Assembly: GCA_963664675.2 (NCBI GenBank)
Contig: CAXXLB010000014.1
Span: 248,001 to 312,000 of the forward strand
Reading direction: 5' to 3'
DNA: 64,000 nucleotides
From: JASGMR01 sp963664675
GTDB lineage: Bacteria > Thermotogota > Thermotogae > Petrotogales > Kosmotogaceae
In this document: positions 34,482 through 41,967 of the stretch, piece after piece
Layout of the letters: every line of letters begins with the position of its first letter
How positions within the stretch are numbered: position 1 is the stretch's first letter
Notes under the pieces: model-generated
Told to the model about the DNA's origin: nothing
Databases searched by the model: none
What the model saw: the letters and a program-made list of their open reading frames with translations, nothing else
Translations under genes and position numbers: made by a program

Positions 34482-35618
34482 TTACCAATTTCCCAATGCA
34501 AATTCCTGAGCAGAATCCAGGCCTTCTTCAACACCGATATCTCCGGAATATATAGCCTGAAGGGTTTGTTTCATAACCTTTTTGTATATACTCTGAAGTT
34601 TGGGATTCTTTTGAAAATAAATCCCGGTTTCATGGACTTTATGAAGGGCGGCTAATTCTTCCGGAATATTCTCGGTTTTATATAAAGGAACTTTCAGATT
34701 GTTTAAACAGAATTCATCTCCATTTTCAAAAATAAATTTTATGAAATCGAGGCAGGTTTCTTTCTTTGCACTGTTGAAAAGAGAAAAACCTTTGGCATCT
34801 ATCAGCGTGGGAATATTCACATTTTTATCCAGTCTGGGTAAATTGTACACGATGAAATTTTTATCCTGCAAAAGAGGCAATATGAAAGAACCCTGTAAGA
34901 AGATTCCAATTTCTTCATCAATAAATTTTTCCGGCTGGATTCCTCTTTCGAGTCTTATTGCCAGTCCATCATCGAAAAACTCTTTTATCTCATTCAGAAC
35001 TTCTTTGTTTTCATCCAGATTCAGTGCCGGTGCATCATCAATGAGAAGGTCTCCGTAGGCCTGAAGATAGGAATACAGTATGAAAGGGTAAAAGAATTCC
35101 CAAGCTATCACATCTTTACCGGCGGCTACGAATTTATCCCTGATCGTTTTCAAATCTTCGAACGTATAATCGTTTGAAGGTATATCGATACCAAGTTCCT
35201 CAAAAACATCGATATTTATTACCGCTACATTTTCATCCGAATAAAATGGAATTCCCAAAATTTCATTCAAGTATGAAAAACCATCCACATCTTTGGTTGA
35301 AAAACTTCCTACACTTTTCAGATCATCGATGGAAAGATGAACCGTTTTTTCAGAATAATAGAGAGAAGAAATCATATTATCTGAAATCATTGATATATCT
35401 GGGAGTTCTCCGGTTTTCAAAGAGAGATTTAATTTTTCGGAAAGCTTTGGAAAATTAGTCACCTCGATGTCTATTCCCGTTTCATTTGAATATTTTTCGG
35501 CCATATTTTTATAAAAACTTTCATCTTCCCAGCTTGTCCACAGAGTTATAACTTCGGAAAAACAAAAACTGACCGTTAAAAAGAAAATAAAAATAAGAGC
35601 TAACGATTTAATTTTCAT
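34482..35618 (-). CDS. Extracellular solute-binding protein, family 1
   Basis: 378 aa from ATG 35618, with AGGTGGG upstream; a GTG 15 bases earlier is the alternative. Signal peptide of about 20 residues (KIKSLALIFIFFLTVSFCFS), then EVITLWTSWEDESFYKNMAEKYSNETGIDIEVTNFP, the standard beginning of sugar-type binding proteins. Binds substrate outside the membrane for the fused permease (22-base gap). It overlaps the molybdenum hydroxylase large subunit by 11 bases, which argues for coupled expression and hints that the transported compound is related to the hydroxylase substrate; substrate unknown. Confidence 0.88.
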   Translation of the reverse strand: MKIKSLALIFIFFLTVSFCFSEVITLWTSWEDESFYKNMAEKYSNETGIDIEVTNFPKLSEKLNLSLKTGELPDISMISDNMISSLYYSEKTVHLSIDDLKSVGSFSTKDVDGFSYLNEILGIPFYSDENVAVINIDVFEELGIDIPSNDYTFEDLKTIRDKFVAAGKDVIAWEFFYPFILYSYLQAYGDLLIDDAPALNLDENKEVLNEIKEFFDDGLAIRLERGIQPEKFIDEEIGIFLQGSFILPLLQDKNFIVYNLPRLDKNVNIPTLIDAKGFSLFNSAKKETCLDFIKFIFENGDEFCLNNLKVPLYKTENIPEELAALHKVHETGIYFQKNPKLQSIYKKVMKQTLQAIYSGDIGVEEGLDSAQEFALGNW

Positions 35619-37929
35619 CGTTTGATTTCCCACCTTTCAATTTAAAGAATAACTTTTCAGCCGTAAATGGATTGGATCTTAATCTGATCCCCGTAGCATT
35701 GAAGATAGCATTGCAAATTGCAGGTGTGGGTGAATTTAAACTGACTTCACCTATGCTTTTTGCACCGAATGGTCCCGTTGGTTCGTAGCTTTCAACAAAA
35801 CCACACCTCAAAGTTCCGTAGTCTTCCCTGGATGGGATTTTGTAGTTGAAAAAATCACTGGTTAACATTTTACCCTTTTTATCATAAATAATATCTTCAT
35901 ACATGGCATATCCTATTCCCTGCATTAAGCCTCCCTCAAGCTGACCTAAGGCTCCCTTTGGGTTAATTACTTTTCCGCAGTCTGCATATGCCACATAGTC
36001 GAGAAGTTTTATTTTTCCGGTTTTCAGATTTACTTCAACTTCCGCAAATCCTGCAACATAAGGAACCGGTCCCTCTTCACCTACGAACGATCCGGTTGCA
36101 GCGATTTGTTTCTGATTCGAATTATAGAAGAGTTTGGTACACAGTTCACTCAAAGATAATTTGTTCTTTCTTTCTTTATCGATAACGAACTCATTTTCAA
36201 GTAATAAATTTTCAGGGACTTCTTCCATGAAGGTAGCCGCATTTTCTAAAATCTGTTTTTTTACCCTTTTTGCCGCATCGATAATGGCATTTCCGGAAAC
36301 GTAAGTCGTACTGGATGCGTATGCTCCCTTATCGAAGGGTGTGAAATCGGTATCGGAAGAATAGACTATTATCTTTTTCAGAGATACTCCGAGTTCTTCC
36401 GCTGCGATCTGTGCGAGAGTGGTGTCACTGCCGGTACCGAGATCCGTTGCCCCTATCAATAAATTGAAAGAACCGTCTTCATTCATTTTTATTGTGGCGG
36501 CTCCCAGGTCCACCCCCGGTATACCTGAGCCCTGCATAACGAGCGCACACCCCACACCTCTGACCTTATCACCATTTACATATTTGTTTTTAGATTTTTC
36601 ATCCCAGTTGAACAATTTTTTCCCTTTTTCGACACATTCATCCAGCTTACAACTCTTCATTATCTGGTCTACGCCCTCTTTTCCTTCGCCCATTATTCTG
36701 AACACATCGGAAGTTTCCCCCTCCTTGATGGTGTTCATATTTTTGAATTTAAGAGGGTCCATTTTGAGTTTATAAGCCATTTCATCCAGAGTGGAATCGA
36801 GGGCAAATATTCCCTGGGCAGCCCCATATCCTCTGTATGCTCCGGCAGAAGTCATATTAGTGTAATATGCGTTGCCGCCAAAACTGACTGCCTCAACCTT
36901 ATTGTAGAGCGGAAGAGTTTTTGAGCCACAGACCATGAACACTGTTAAAGCACCTTCACCATAAGCTCCGGTGTTTGAATTGGCTTCCATTTTTATAGCT
37001 TTTAACTTTCCATTTTTATCTGCACCAGCGGTTATCTTGATGATGAATTCATGTCTCGTATTCGTGCATCTGCTCACCTCATCCCTTGTGAGCATGAGTT
37101 TCGCGGATTTTCCGGTTTTTAAAGTCACTGCGGTGACGTACTGTTCGGTATGATATGCCTGTTTTCCTCCAAATCCACCGCCTATTCTGGGTTTGATGAC
37201 TCTTATATTCCTTATCGGTATATTGTAAAGTCTGCTCATGACCCTTCTCAGATGAAAAGGGACCTGGGTTGAAGTTATGATTACAAGTCTGTTGTTTTGA
37301 TCAAAATAACTGTACGAAATATGGGGCTCCATCGTGGTATGATGCTGCGCGGCGGCTCTGTAAGTGCTGCTTACGACAACTTCGCTTTCGGAGAGAACTT
37401 TTTCAACATCACCGATTTCCATATCATAGTGTGCGGCGATATTTTTGTTTTTATCCCATATTCCGGAGGATTCCTTTTCGTCATGAATCAAAACTTTTTT
37501 TGTCATGGCATCTTCGATGGACAAAATACTGTCCAGAATCTCATATTCGACTTTTATTTTTTTCATGGCCGAAAGGGCCGCTTTTTCATCTATTGCTGCT
37601 ATTATTGCAACTGCGTCGCCAACGTATCTTACCTTTTTATCCAAAACGTATGAATCGTAGGGTGATGGTTCGGGAAACCCCTGCCCCGCCTTTGTGAAAG
37701 GAATTCTCGGAAGATCTTCATGAGTTAGGATTATTTCGACTCCCGGTATTTTCAAAGCCTCTTCCTTTTCGATTTTTTTGATTATGGCATGAGCGTGAGG
37801 ACTTCTCAAAATTTTTACAATAAGTGGGTTATCTTTTATTAAATCCTCGGTGTAAACGGGCTTTCCTTTCACCAGAGAAAAACCGTCGACCTTTCTCTCT
37901 ATTTTTCCAACAACATTGAATTTTTTCAT
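35608..37929 (-). CDS. Molybdenum hydroxylase large subunit (xanthine dehydrogenase/CoxL family)
   Basis: 773 aa. The molybdopterin-cytosine-dinucleotide-binding subunit of xanthine-dehydrogenase-family enzymes. Seen: N-terminal VDGFSLVKGKPVYTEDL, GGGFGGKQ, the GAYRGYGAAQ loop (GAFRGFG in purine enzymes), and near the C-terminus GAKSIGEVSLNSPTPAICNAI, where the Glu is the catalytic base (GVGEP-like). It hydroxylates a heterocycle or aldehyde using water and passes electrons to the small subunits. Four bases separate it from the [2Fe-2S] gene. Substrate cannot be fixed from sequence, but the divergent hpt gene favours a purine. Confidence 0.92.
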   Translation of the reverse strand: MKKFNVVGKIERKVDGFSLVKGKPVYTEDLIKDNPLIVKILRSPHAHAIIKKIEKEEALKIPGVEIILTHEDLPRIPFTKAGQGFPEPSPYDSYVLDKKVRYVGDAVAIIAAIDEKAALSAMKKIKVEYEILDSILSIEDAMTKKVLIHDEKESSGIWDKNKNIAAHYDMEIGDVEKVLSESEVVVSSTYRAAAQHHTTMEPHISYSYFDQNNRLVIITSTQVPFHLRRVMSRLYNIPIRNIRVIKPRIGGGFGGKQAYHTEQYVTAVTLKTGKSAKLMLTRDEVSRCTNTRHEFIIKITAGADKNGKLKAIKMEANSNTGAYGEGALTVFMVCGSKTLPLYNKVEAVSFGGNAYYTNMTSAGAYRGYGAAQGIFALDSTLDEMAYKLKMDPLKFKNMNTIKEGETSDVFRIMGEGKEGVDQIMKSCKLDECVEKGKKLFNWDEKSKNKYVNGDKVRGVGCALVMQGSGIPGVDLGAATIKMNEDGSFNLLIGATDLGTGSDTTLAQIAAEELGVSLKKIIVYSSDTDFTPFDKGAYASSTTYVSGNAIIDAAKRVKKQILENAATFMEEVPENLLLENEFVIDKERKNKLSLSELCTKLFYNSNQKQIAATGSFVGEEGPVPYVAGFAEVEVNLKTGKIKLLDYVAYADCGKVINPKGALGQLEGGLMQGIGYAMYEDIIYDKKGKMLTSDFFNYKIPSREDYGTLRCGFVESYEPTGPFGAKSIGEVSLNSPTPAICNAIFNATGIRLRSNPFTAEKLFFKLKGGKSNDEN

Positions 37930-37933
37930 GAAA

Positions 37934-38395
37934 TCACTCCCTCGCTTTTTTAGATGCTTTCATGATGGCCTTATGTTGCCTTTCGTATCCGGTACATCTG
38001 CAAAGATTTCCCTTCATGTAAGAGCGTATTTCCTCTTCGTTCGGGTGTGGGATTTTTTCCAGCAATGCCTTTGCAGTTAATTCAAATCCGGGAATACAAA
38101 AACCACATTGAGCACCATTTTCTTCCAGGATTGCTTCCTGTAAAGGGTGTAATTTTTCATTTTTTGACAGGGATTCAACCGTTTCAATTTTTTTGTCCGT
38201 AGCCGAAGCTGCAAACGTTCCACAACTTAAAACGGGTTTTCCATCTATTAAAACAGTGCAGGTACCACAATCCATACTGTTGCAACTATGTTTTACGCTC
38301 AGAAATCCGAGTTGCCGCAAAACTTTATCGAGTGTTTCCCCCTCGGAAAATTCTGTAATGTAATCTTTTCCGTTTATATTCAGAATGGTTTTCAT
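37934..38395 (-). CDS. Molybdenum hydroxylase [2Fe-2S] subunit (XdhC/CoxS type)
   Basis: 153 aa with both [2Fe-2S] clusters: the plant-type motif C-4-C-2-C (CNSMDCGTC) with the following Cys in VLSC, and the helical-domain motif CGFC...CRCTGY. It shuttles electrons from the molybdenum site to FAD. Overlaps the first FAD-subunit gene by four bases. Confidence 0.95.
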   Translation of the reverse strand: MKTILNINGKDYITEFSEGETLDKVLRQLGFLSVKHSCNSMDCGTCTVLIDGKPVLSCGTFAASATDKKIETVESLSKNEKLHPLQEAILEENGAQCGFCIPGFELTAKALLEKIPHPNEEEIRSYMKGNLCRCTGYERQHKAIMKASKKARE

Positions 38396-39228
38396 AATTT
38401 CACCCCCGTAAGCTCCGCTAAAAGTTCACTCATAAAAACCTTCGCCAGTTCAAATCTGTATTCCCTCGAAATGAAGGGTGATGCTTTTCCATCGAACATT
38501 TTGTTCACAAGTTCCGGGGAGATCTCTATGGCTTCATAAATTTCTTTTCCTCTGAGTGCATTTTCAATTCCAGCATATCTCTTCCCCGCAACCGGGACGG
38601 AACCAAATACAACTTTTATATCTTTTATTTTGTTATCGTCCAGTTTTAAAGTCATACCACAGTTCAAAAGCCCGATATCGAATTCCGTTCTTGAAAACCT
38701 CTTATAACCATATTTTAAACTGCTTTTCATTATTCTTATTTTTTCAATGATATGACCTTTTTTCATCCCCTTGTTGAGGTCTTCGAGTCTTATCCATTTC
38801 TTTTCATTCTTATTAACGATCTTCACTTCTGTCCGGAGGAGTAAAAGGAGGGATATCACATCCGACCACCCTACTCTGGAGGCAATCGAACCACCGAGTG
38901 TAGCCATGTTTCTTATCTGCCAGCTTCCTATCTTTTGAAAATGTTTTTTGAAAAAGCTATCGAAATAATCATTGAGATCTACATTTTCCAACATTTCCTG
39001 AAGGGAAGTACAGGCAGAAATTTCAAAGAAATCTTCTGAATTTTCAATACTCGATTTAAAATTACTCTTTATATCTATTATTGTATCGTATCTTGAAAGA
39101 TTGTTTTTGGCTAAGTTTGTACCTCCACTCATAAAAACCGATTTTTCGGGATTTTTTTCAAAAATACCTATCGCTTCATCGGTGGTATGAGGTTTGTAAA
39201 AATTTTTAATGCTGTAATGCATCTTCAA
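38392..39228 (-). CDS. Molybdenum hydroxylase FAD-binding subunit, divergent copy
   Basis: 278 aa of the CoxM/XdhB family. N-terminal FAD loop is MSGGTNLAKN, and IGSWQIRNMATLGGSIAS is the second FAD motif. Compared with the next gene, it lacks the usual GN.(C/V)(N/S)ASPAAD segment (here GSIASRVGWSD), so FAD binding may be altered. Overlaps its upstream paralogue by 23 bases. Two tandem FAD subunits with one large and one small subunit are unusual for a simple L2M2S2 enzyme. Confidence 0.85.
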   Translation of the reverse strand: MKMHYSIKNFYKPHTTDEAIGIFEKNPEKSVFMSGGTNLAKNNLSRYDTIIDIKSNFKSSIENSEDFFEISACTSLQEMLENVDLNDYFDSFFKKHFQKIGSWQIRNMATLGGSIASRVGWSDVISLLLLLRTEVKIVNKNEKKWIRLEDLNKGMKKGHIIEKIRIMKSSLKYGYKRFSRTEFDIGLLNCGMTLKLDDNKIKDIKVVFGSVPVAGKRYAGIENALRGKEIYEAIEISPELVNKMFDGKASPFISREYRFELAKVFMSELLAELTGVKL

Positions 39229-40045
39229 ATTCCCCCCTTTCGATAGTTTCGATGTATTTATTGAGTAAGTTTTTTATAACCGTGGTTCTGTATTTTTTGG
39301 TACTTCTGACATCGTCTATTGGAGAAATGTTGTTCAGACATTTTTGTATGATCTTTTCCTTATTCCTGCTGTTCAGGACAATGTTTTCAATATCTCTGAT
39401 CCTTATTACCGTTGGAGCAACAGAACCGAAGGCTATTTTTAGTCTTTCTTTTTCATAGATAATTCCCATTGAAGCGACGGAAATTGCCATTGCATTTCTT
39501 TTACCTACTTTTATAAATTTTGAGAATTGATTTTTATTCTGTTTTTTGATTTTAATAGAATACACATATTCGTTATTTTTTAAAATTGTTTTGCCCGGTC
39601 CTTTTATAAAATCTTCCAGATTATGAATGCTTCTCAGATATAAACTCCTCACAGTTATTTCGGCATCCAGCAAAACCAGCGGGACGATTGTATCCGCTGC
39701 GGGAGACGCATTGACTAAATTTCCCGCAAGTGTCGCTCTGTTCCTTATCTGTTTACTTCCGATATATCTTATCGCTTCCAGAAGCATTGGAAGAAATTTC
39801 TGAGCTTTTTTTGAATTTTGAATTTCTGATAAAGTGGTGGCCGAACCGATGTATACAAAATCATCGTCATCTTCAATAAAGGAAAGGGTCTTTATTTTAG
39901 AAGTTGAAATCAACGTTCCCTCTTCATAAACGTGATGTCTGATCTTAACCATTAAATCCGTTCCACCGGAAATAATAGTGGCATTATTTTCATTTAATAA
40001 TATTTTCAGCTCATCTTCGGAGCAAGGATAATAAATATTGAACAA
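39206..40045 (-). CDS. Molybdenum hydroxylase FAD-binding subunit, orthodox copy
   Basis: 279 aa from TTG 40045, with GGGGGGAGA upstream. CoxM/XdhB family: FAD motifs ISGGTDLMVKIR and IRNRATLAGNLVNASPAADTIVPLVLLDAEI are intact. It transfers electrons from the iron-sulfur clusters to NAD or another acceptor. First gene of the operon that continues through the iron-sulfur and molybdenum subunits into the ABC transporter. Confidence 0.9.
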   Translation of the reverse strand: MFNIYYPCSEDELKILLNENNATIISGGTDLMVKIRHHVYEEGTLISTSKIKTLSFIEDDDDFVYIGSATTLSEIQNSKKAQKFLPMLLEAIRYIGSKQIRNRATLAGNLVNASPAADTIVPLVLLDAEITVRSLYLRSIHNLEDFIKGPGKTILKNNEYVYSIKIKKQNKNQFSKFIKVGKRNAMAISVASMGIIYEKERLKIAFGSVAPTVIRIRDIENIVLNSRNKEKIIQKCLNNISPIDDVRSTKKYRTTVIKNLLNKYIETIERGEFEDALQH

Positions 40046-40070
40046 GGAGATCTCCCCCCTTTTTTCTTTA

Positions 40071-40076
40071 ATTATA
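40071..40076 (-). promoter_or_regulatory. Possible -10 box for the molybdenum hydroxylase operon
   Basis: The minus strand reads TATAAT 25 bases before the TTG at 40045; surroundings are so A/T-rich that the match may be chance. Confidence 0.3.
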
Positions 40077-40174
40077 ATATAAATTTGTTTTTATTTTTAA
40101 CGTATGAATTTCTCATAAAATATTTTACATAAAAAAATAGATTGATGTTAAAGTTTTTTTATTTTGTGGCTATA

Positions 40175-40202
40175 TTGATTGAGTGTATTAAGGTGTTATA
40201 AT
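40175..40202 (+). promoter_or_regulatory. Promoter of the hpt operon
   Basis: TTGATT, 16 bases, then TATAAT, preceded by TG as an extended -10 (TGTTATAAT). It ends 28 bases before the hpt start. The best promoter match in the window. Confidence 0.65.
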
Positions 40203-40230
40203 GTTATATACTACAGGGGGGTGAGCTGAA

Positions 40231-40764
40231 TTGGAATTCGATCCTTCAAAAATTAAGGTTCTGTATTCACAGGAAAAGCTTGATGAAATGGTGGGAAGAG
40301 TCGCAAAGCAGATAGAAGATTATTATAAACCGATGACCAATGAAATAACCGCAATTTGTGTCCTCAAGGGTTCCATTCATTTTTATAGTGATCTGTTAAA
40401 AAAAATCAATTTAAACGTCAGATATAATTTTGTACATGTTTCGAGTTATTCCGGAGAAGCTTCGACTGGAAAAATTAAGGTGAAAACATGGGTAGATGAA
40501 AGTCTCTTCAATCAGTATGTACTTGTCGTTGAAGATATAGTGGATACGGGAACAACGCTGAGATATATCATGAATTATATAAAAAAGCAGAAACCGAAAG
40601 ATTTGAAATTGGTCACCATGTTCGATAAAAAAGCATTTGATCATAAAGTTGAAGTGAATTTTGCCGGAGCGGAATTGGGAGACCATTTTGTTGTTGGGTA
40701 TGGACTTGATTACGATCAATTGTACAGGAATCTTCCCTATGTAGGTTATCTGGATAATGAATAG
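40231..40764 (+). CDS. hpt: Hypoxanthine phosphoribosyltransferase
   Basis: 177 aa from TTG 40231, with GGGGGGTGA upstream. PRPP-binding motif VVEDIVDTGTTL, substrate loop VCVLKGSIHFYSDL, and the flexible-loop SSY motif are all present. Salvages hypoxanthine (and often guanine) to IMP and GMP. Divergent from the molybdenum hydroxylase operon. Confidence 0.95.
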   Translation: MEFDPSKIKVLYSQEKLDEMVGRVAKQIEDYYKPMTNEITAICVLKGSIHFYSDLLKKINLNVRYNFVHVSSYSGEASTGKIKVKTWVDESLFNQYVLVVEDIVDTGTTLRYIMNYIKKQKPKDLKLVTMFDKKAFDHKVEVNFAGAELGDHFVVGYGLDYDQLYRNLPYVGYLDNE

Positions 40765-41077
40765 AAAAAAGGGTGGAATGTCCCTGCCCTTTTCTGTTTT
40801 ATTTTTAATTTTAAGCCTTGTTGCATTATTTAATATTGGTCGCTATAATTTTGAGGTTGAAAGGAATCTGTTGATAGATAATGAAGAATCGACGGTTTTG
40901 GATATAACCTGTGAAGACGCGATGAAGCTTGTAGCGATTTCGAATGTGACAGAAAAAGATCTGGAAATTGAATTGAATGGATACGATTTAAAAACCTTTT
41001 ATGATTCTGGTGTGCACAAATGGAAAATAAAAGTTGAAAAGGGAAGTTTTTCCAAAGTATTTGTTAGCCCGAGGTGA
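40757..41077 (+). CDS. Small single-pass membrane protein of unknown function
   Basis: 106 aa overlapping hpt by 8 bases. One hydrophobic helix (about 9-27, PFSVLFLILSLVALFNIG) after a basic N-terminus, then an exported beta-rich tail of about 75 residues. Family not recognised. Tight packing between hpt and degV supports it as a real gene. Confidence 0.6.
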   Translation: MNRKKGGMSLPFSVLFLILSLVALFNIGRYNFEVERNLLIDNEESTVLDITCEDAMKLVAISNVTEKDLEIELNGYDLKTFYDSGVHKWKIKVEKGSFSKVFVSPR

Positions 41078-41082
41078 TATAA

Positions 41083-41967
41083 ATGCTGGCGATAGCAGTT
41101 GATTCCGGTTGTTCCCCGACCGTTGAAATGATGAAAAGATATAATCCTTTTTTTATAGGAATGAAGATTATTATAGATGATAAAGAATTCACCGACAGTG
41201 TTGAGTTCAGAGATTCTAAATTTTACGACATAATTAAGAAGGCTAAGGATTTCAAAACCGCTCAACCGCCGCTGGGAATGTTGCTGGAGTTTTATAATTC
41301 CGTGAAAGAAGCCGGATACGATGAACTCGTTGATATACATTTTTCTTCGAAACTGTCCGGACTTTATTCCACAGCGATAATGGCTGCAGAAATGGTAAAA
41401 GGAATAAAAGTTCATGTGGTAGATACGAGGCAGATCTCTATAACTGCAGGACTTGTCACCAGAAGAATAATGGAAATGTTGATAGATGAAAAGAGACCGG
41501 TTGAAGATGTGATGAAGTTTGTTCCGGCTATAAGAAACAATGTATTTATGCAGTTCAATATTCCGACGATGGAATATCTGGTAAAAAATGGAAGAATCGG
41601 ACATGCGACAGCACTGGCTGGAAAACTTTTGAACATAAAACCTATTCTCACTGTTGATAGTGAAGGTTTCCTATCGCCATCAAACAAGCTGAGAGGTATG
41701 AAAAAAGTTTTTAATCAGATGGCGGATAATATTGTCGAATTTTTCAAGACACATCCCTATAAAAAAAGACTTTACATAATATACGGTTTCAAGGAATATA
41801 AAAGTTATATGGAAAAAACTTTGAATCTCGTACAAAAAAAAGCGAAGGATGTGGGTATAGAGGGTCTGGATGATATCATGGTAGGAAGAATCTGGCCCAC
41901 GGTTGCGTGTCATTCCGGTCCTTCGGTGTTCGGTGTGTCCTGTTATGGAGAGGAAACCGAGATTTGA
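41083..41967 (+). CDS. DegV-family fatty-acid-binding protein
   Basis: 294 aa, ATG preceded by GAGGTG. N-terminal IAVDSGCSPT, KTAQPPLGMLLEFY and IHFSSKLSGLYSTA match the DegV signature (TSxP..F and SS.LSGTY), with the VVDT motif following. DegV proteins bind a fatty acid in a central cleft, acting with fatty acid kinase in Gram-positives; role here unknown. The stop overlaps the recG start (TTTGA). Confidence 0.9.
   Translation: MLAIAVDSGCSPTVEMMKRYNPFFIGMKIIIDDKEFTDSVEFRDSKFYDIIKKAKDFKTAQPPLGMLLEFYNSVKEAGYDELVDIHFSSKLSGLYSTAIMAAEMVKGIKVHVVDTRQISITAGLVTRRIMEMLIDEKRPVEDVMKFVPAIRNNVFMQFNIPTMEYLVKNGRIGHATALAGKLLNIKPILTVDSEGFLSPSNKLRGMKKVFNQMADNIVEFFKTHPYKKRLYIIYGFKEYKSYMEKTLNLVQKKAKDVGIEGLDDIMVGRIWPTVACHSGPSVFGVSCYGEETEI

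Noticed and set aside
37297..37697. Plus-strand frames of 88-118 aa opposite the molybdenum hydroxylase gene
   Set aside because: Shadows of a conserved gene on the other strand, with no start signals.
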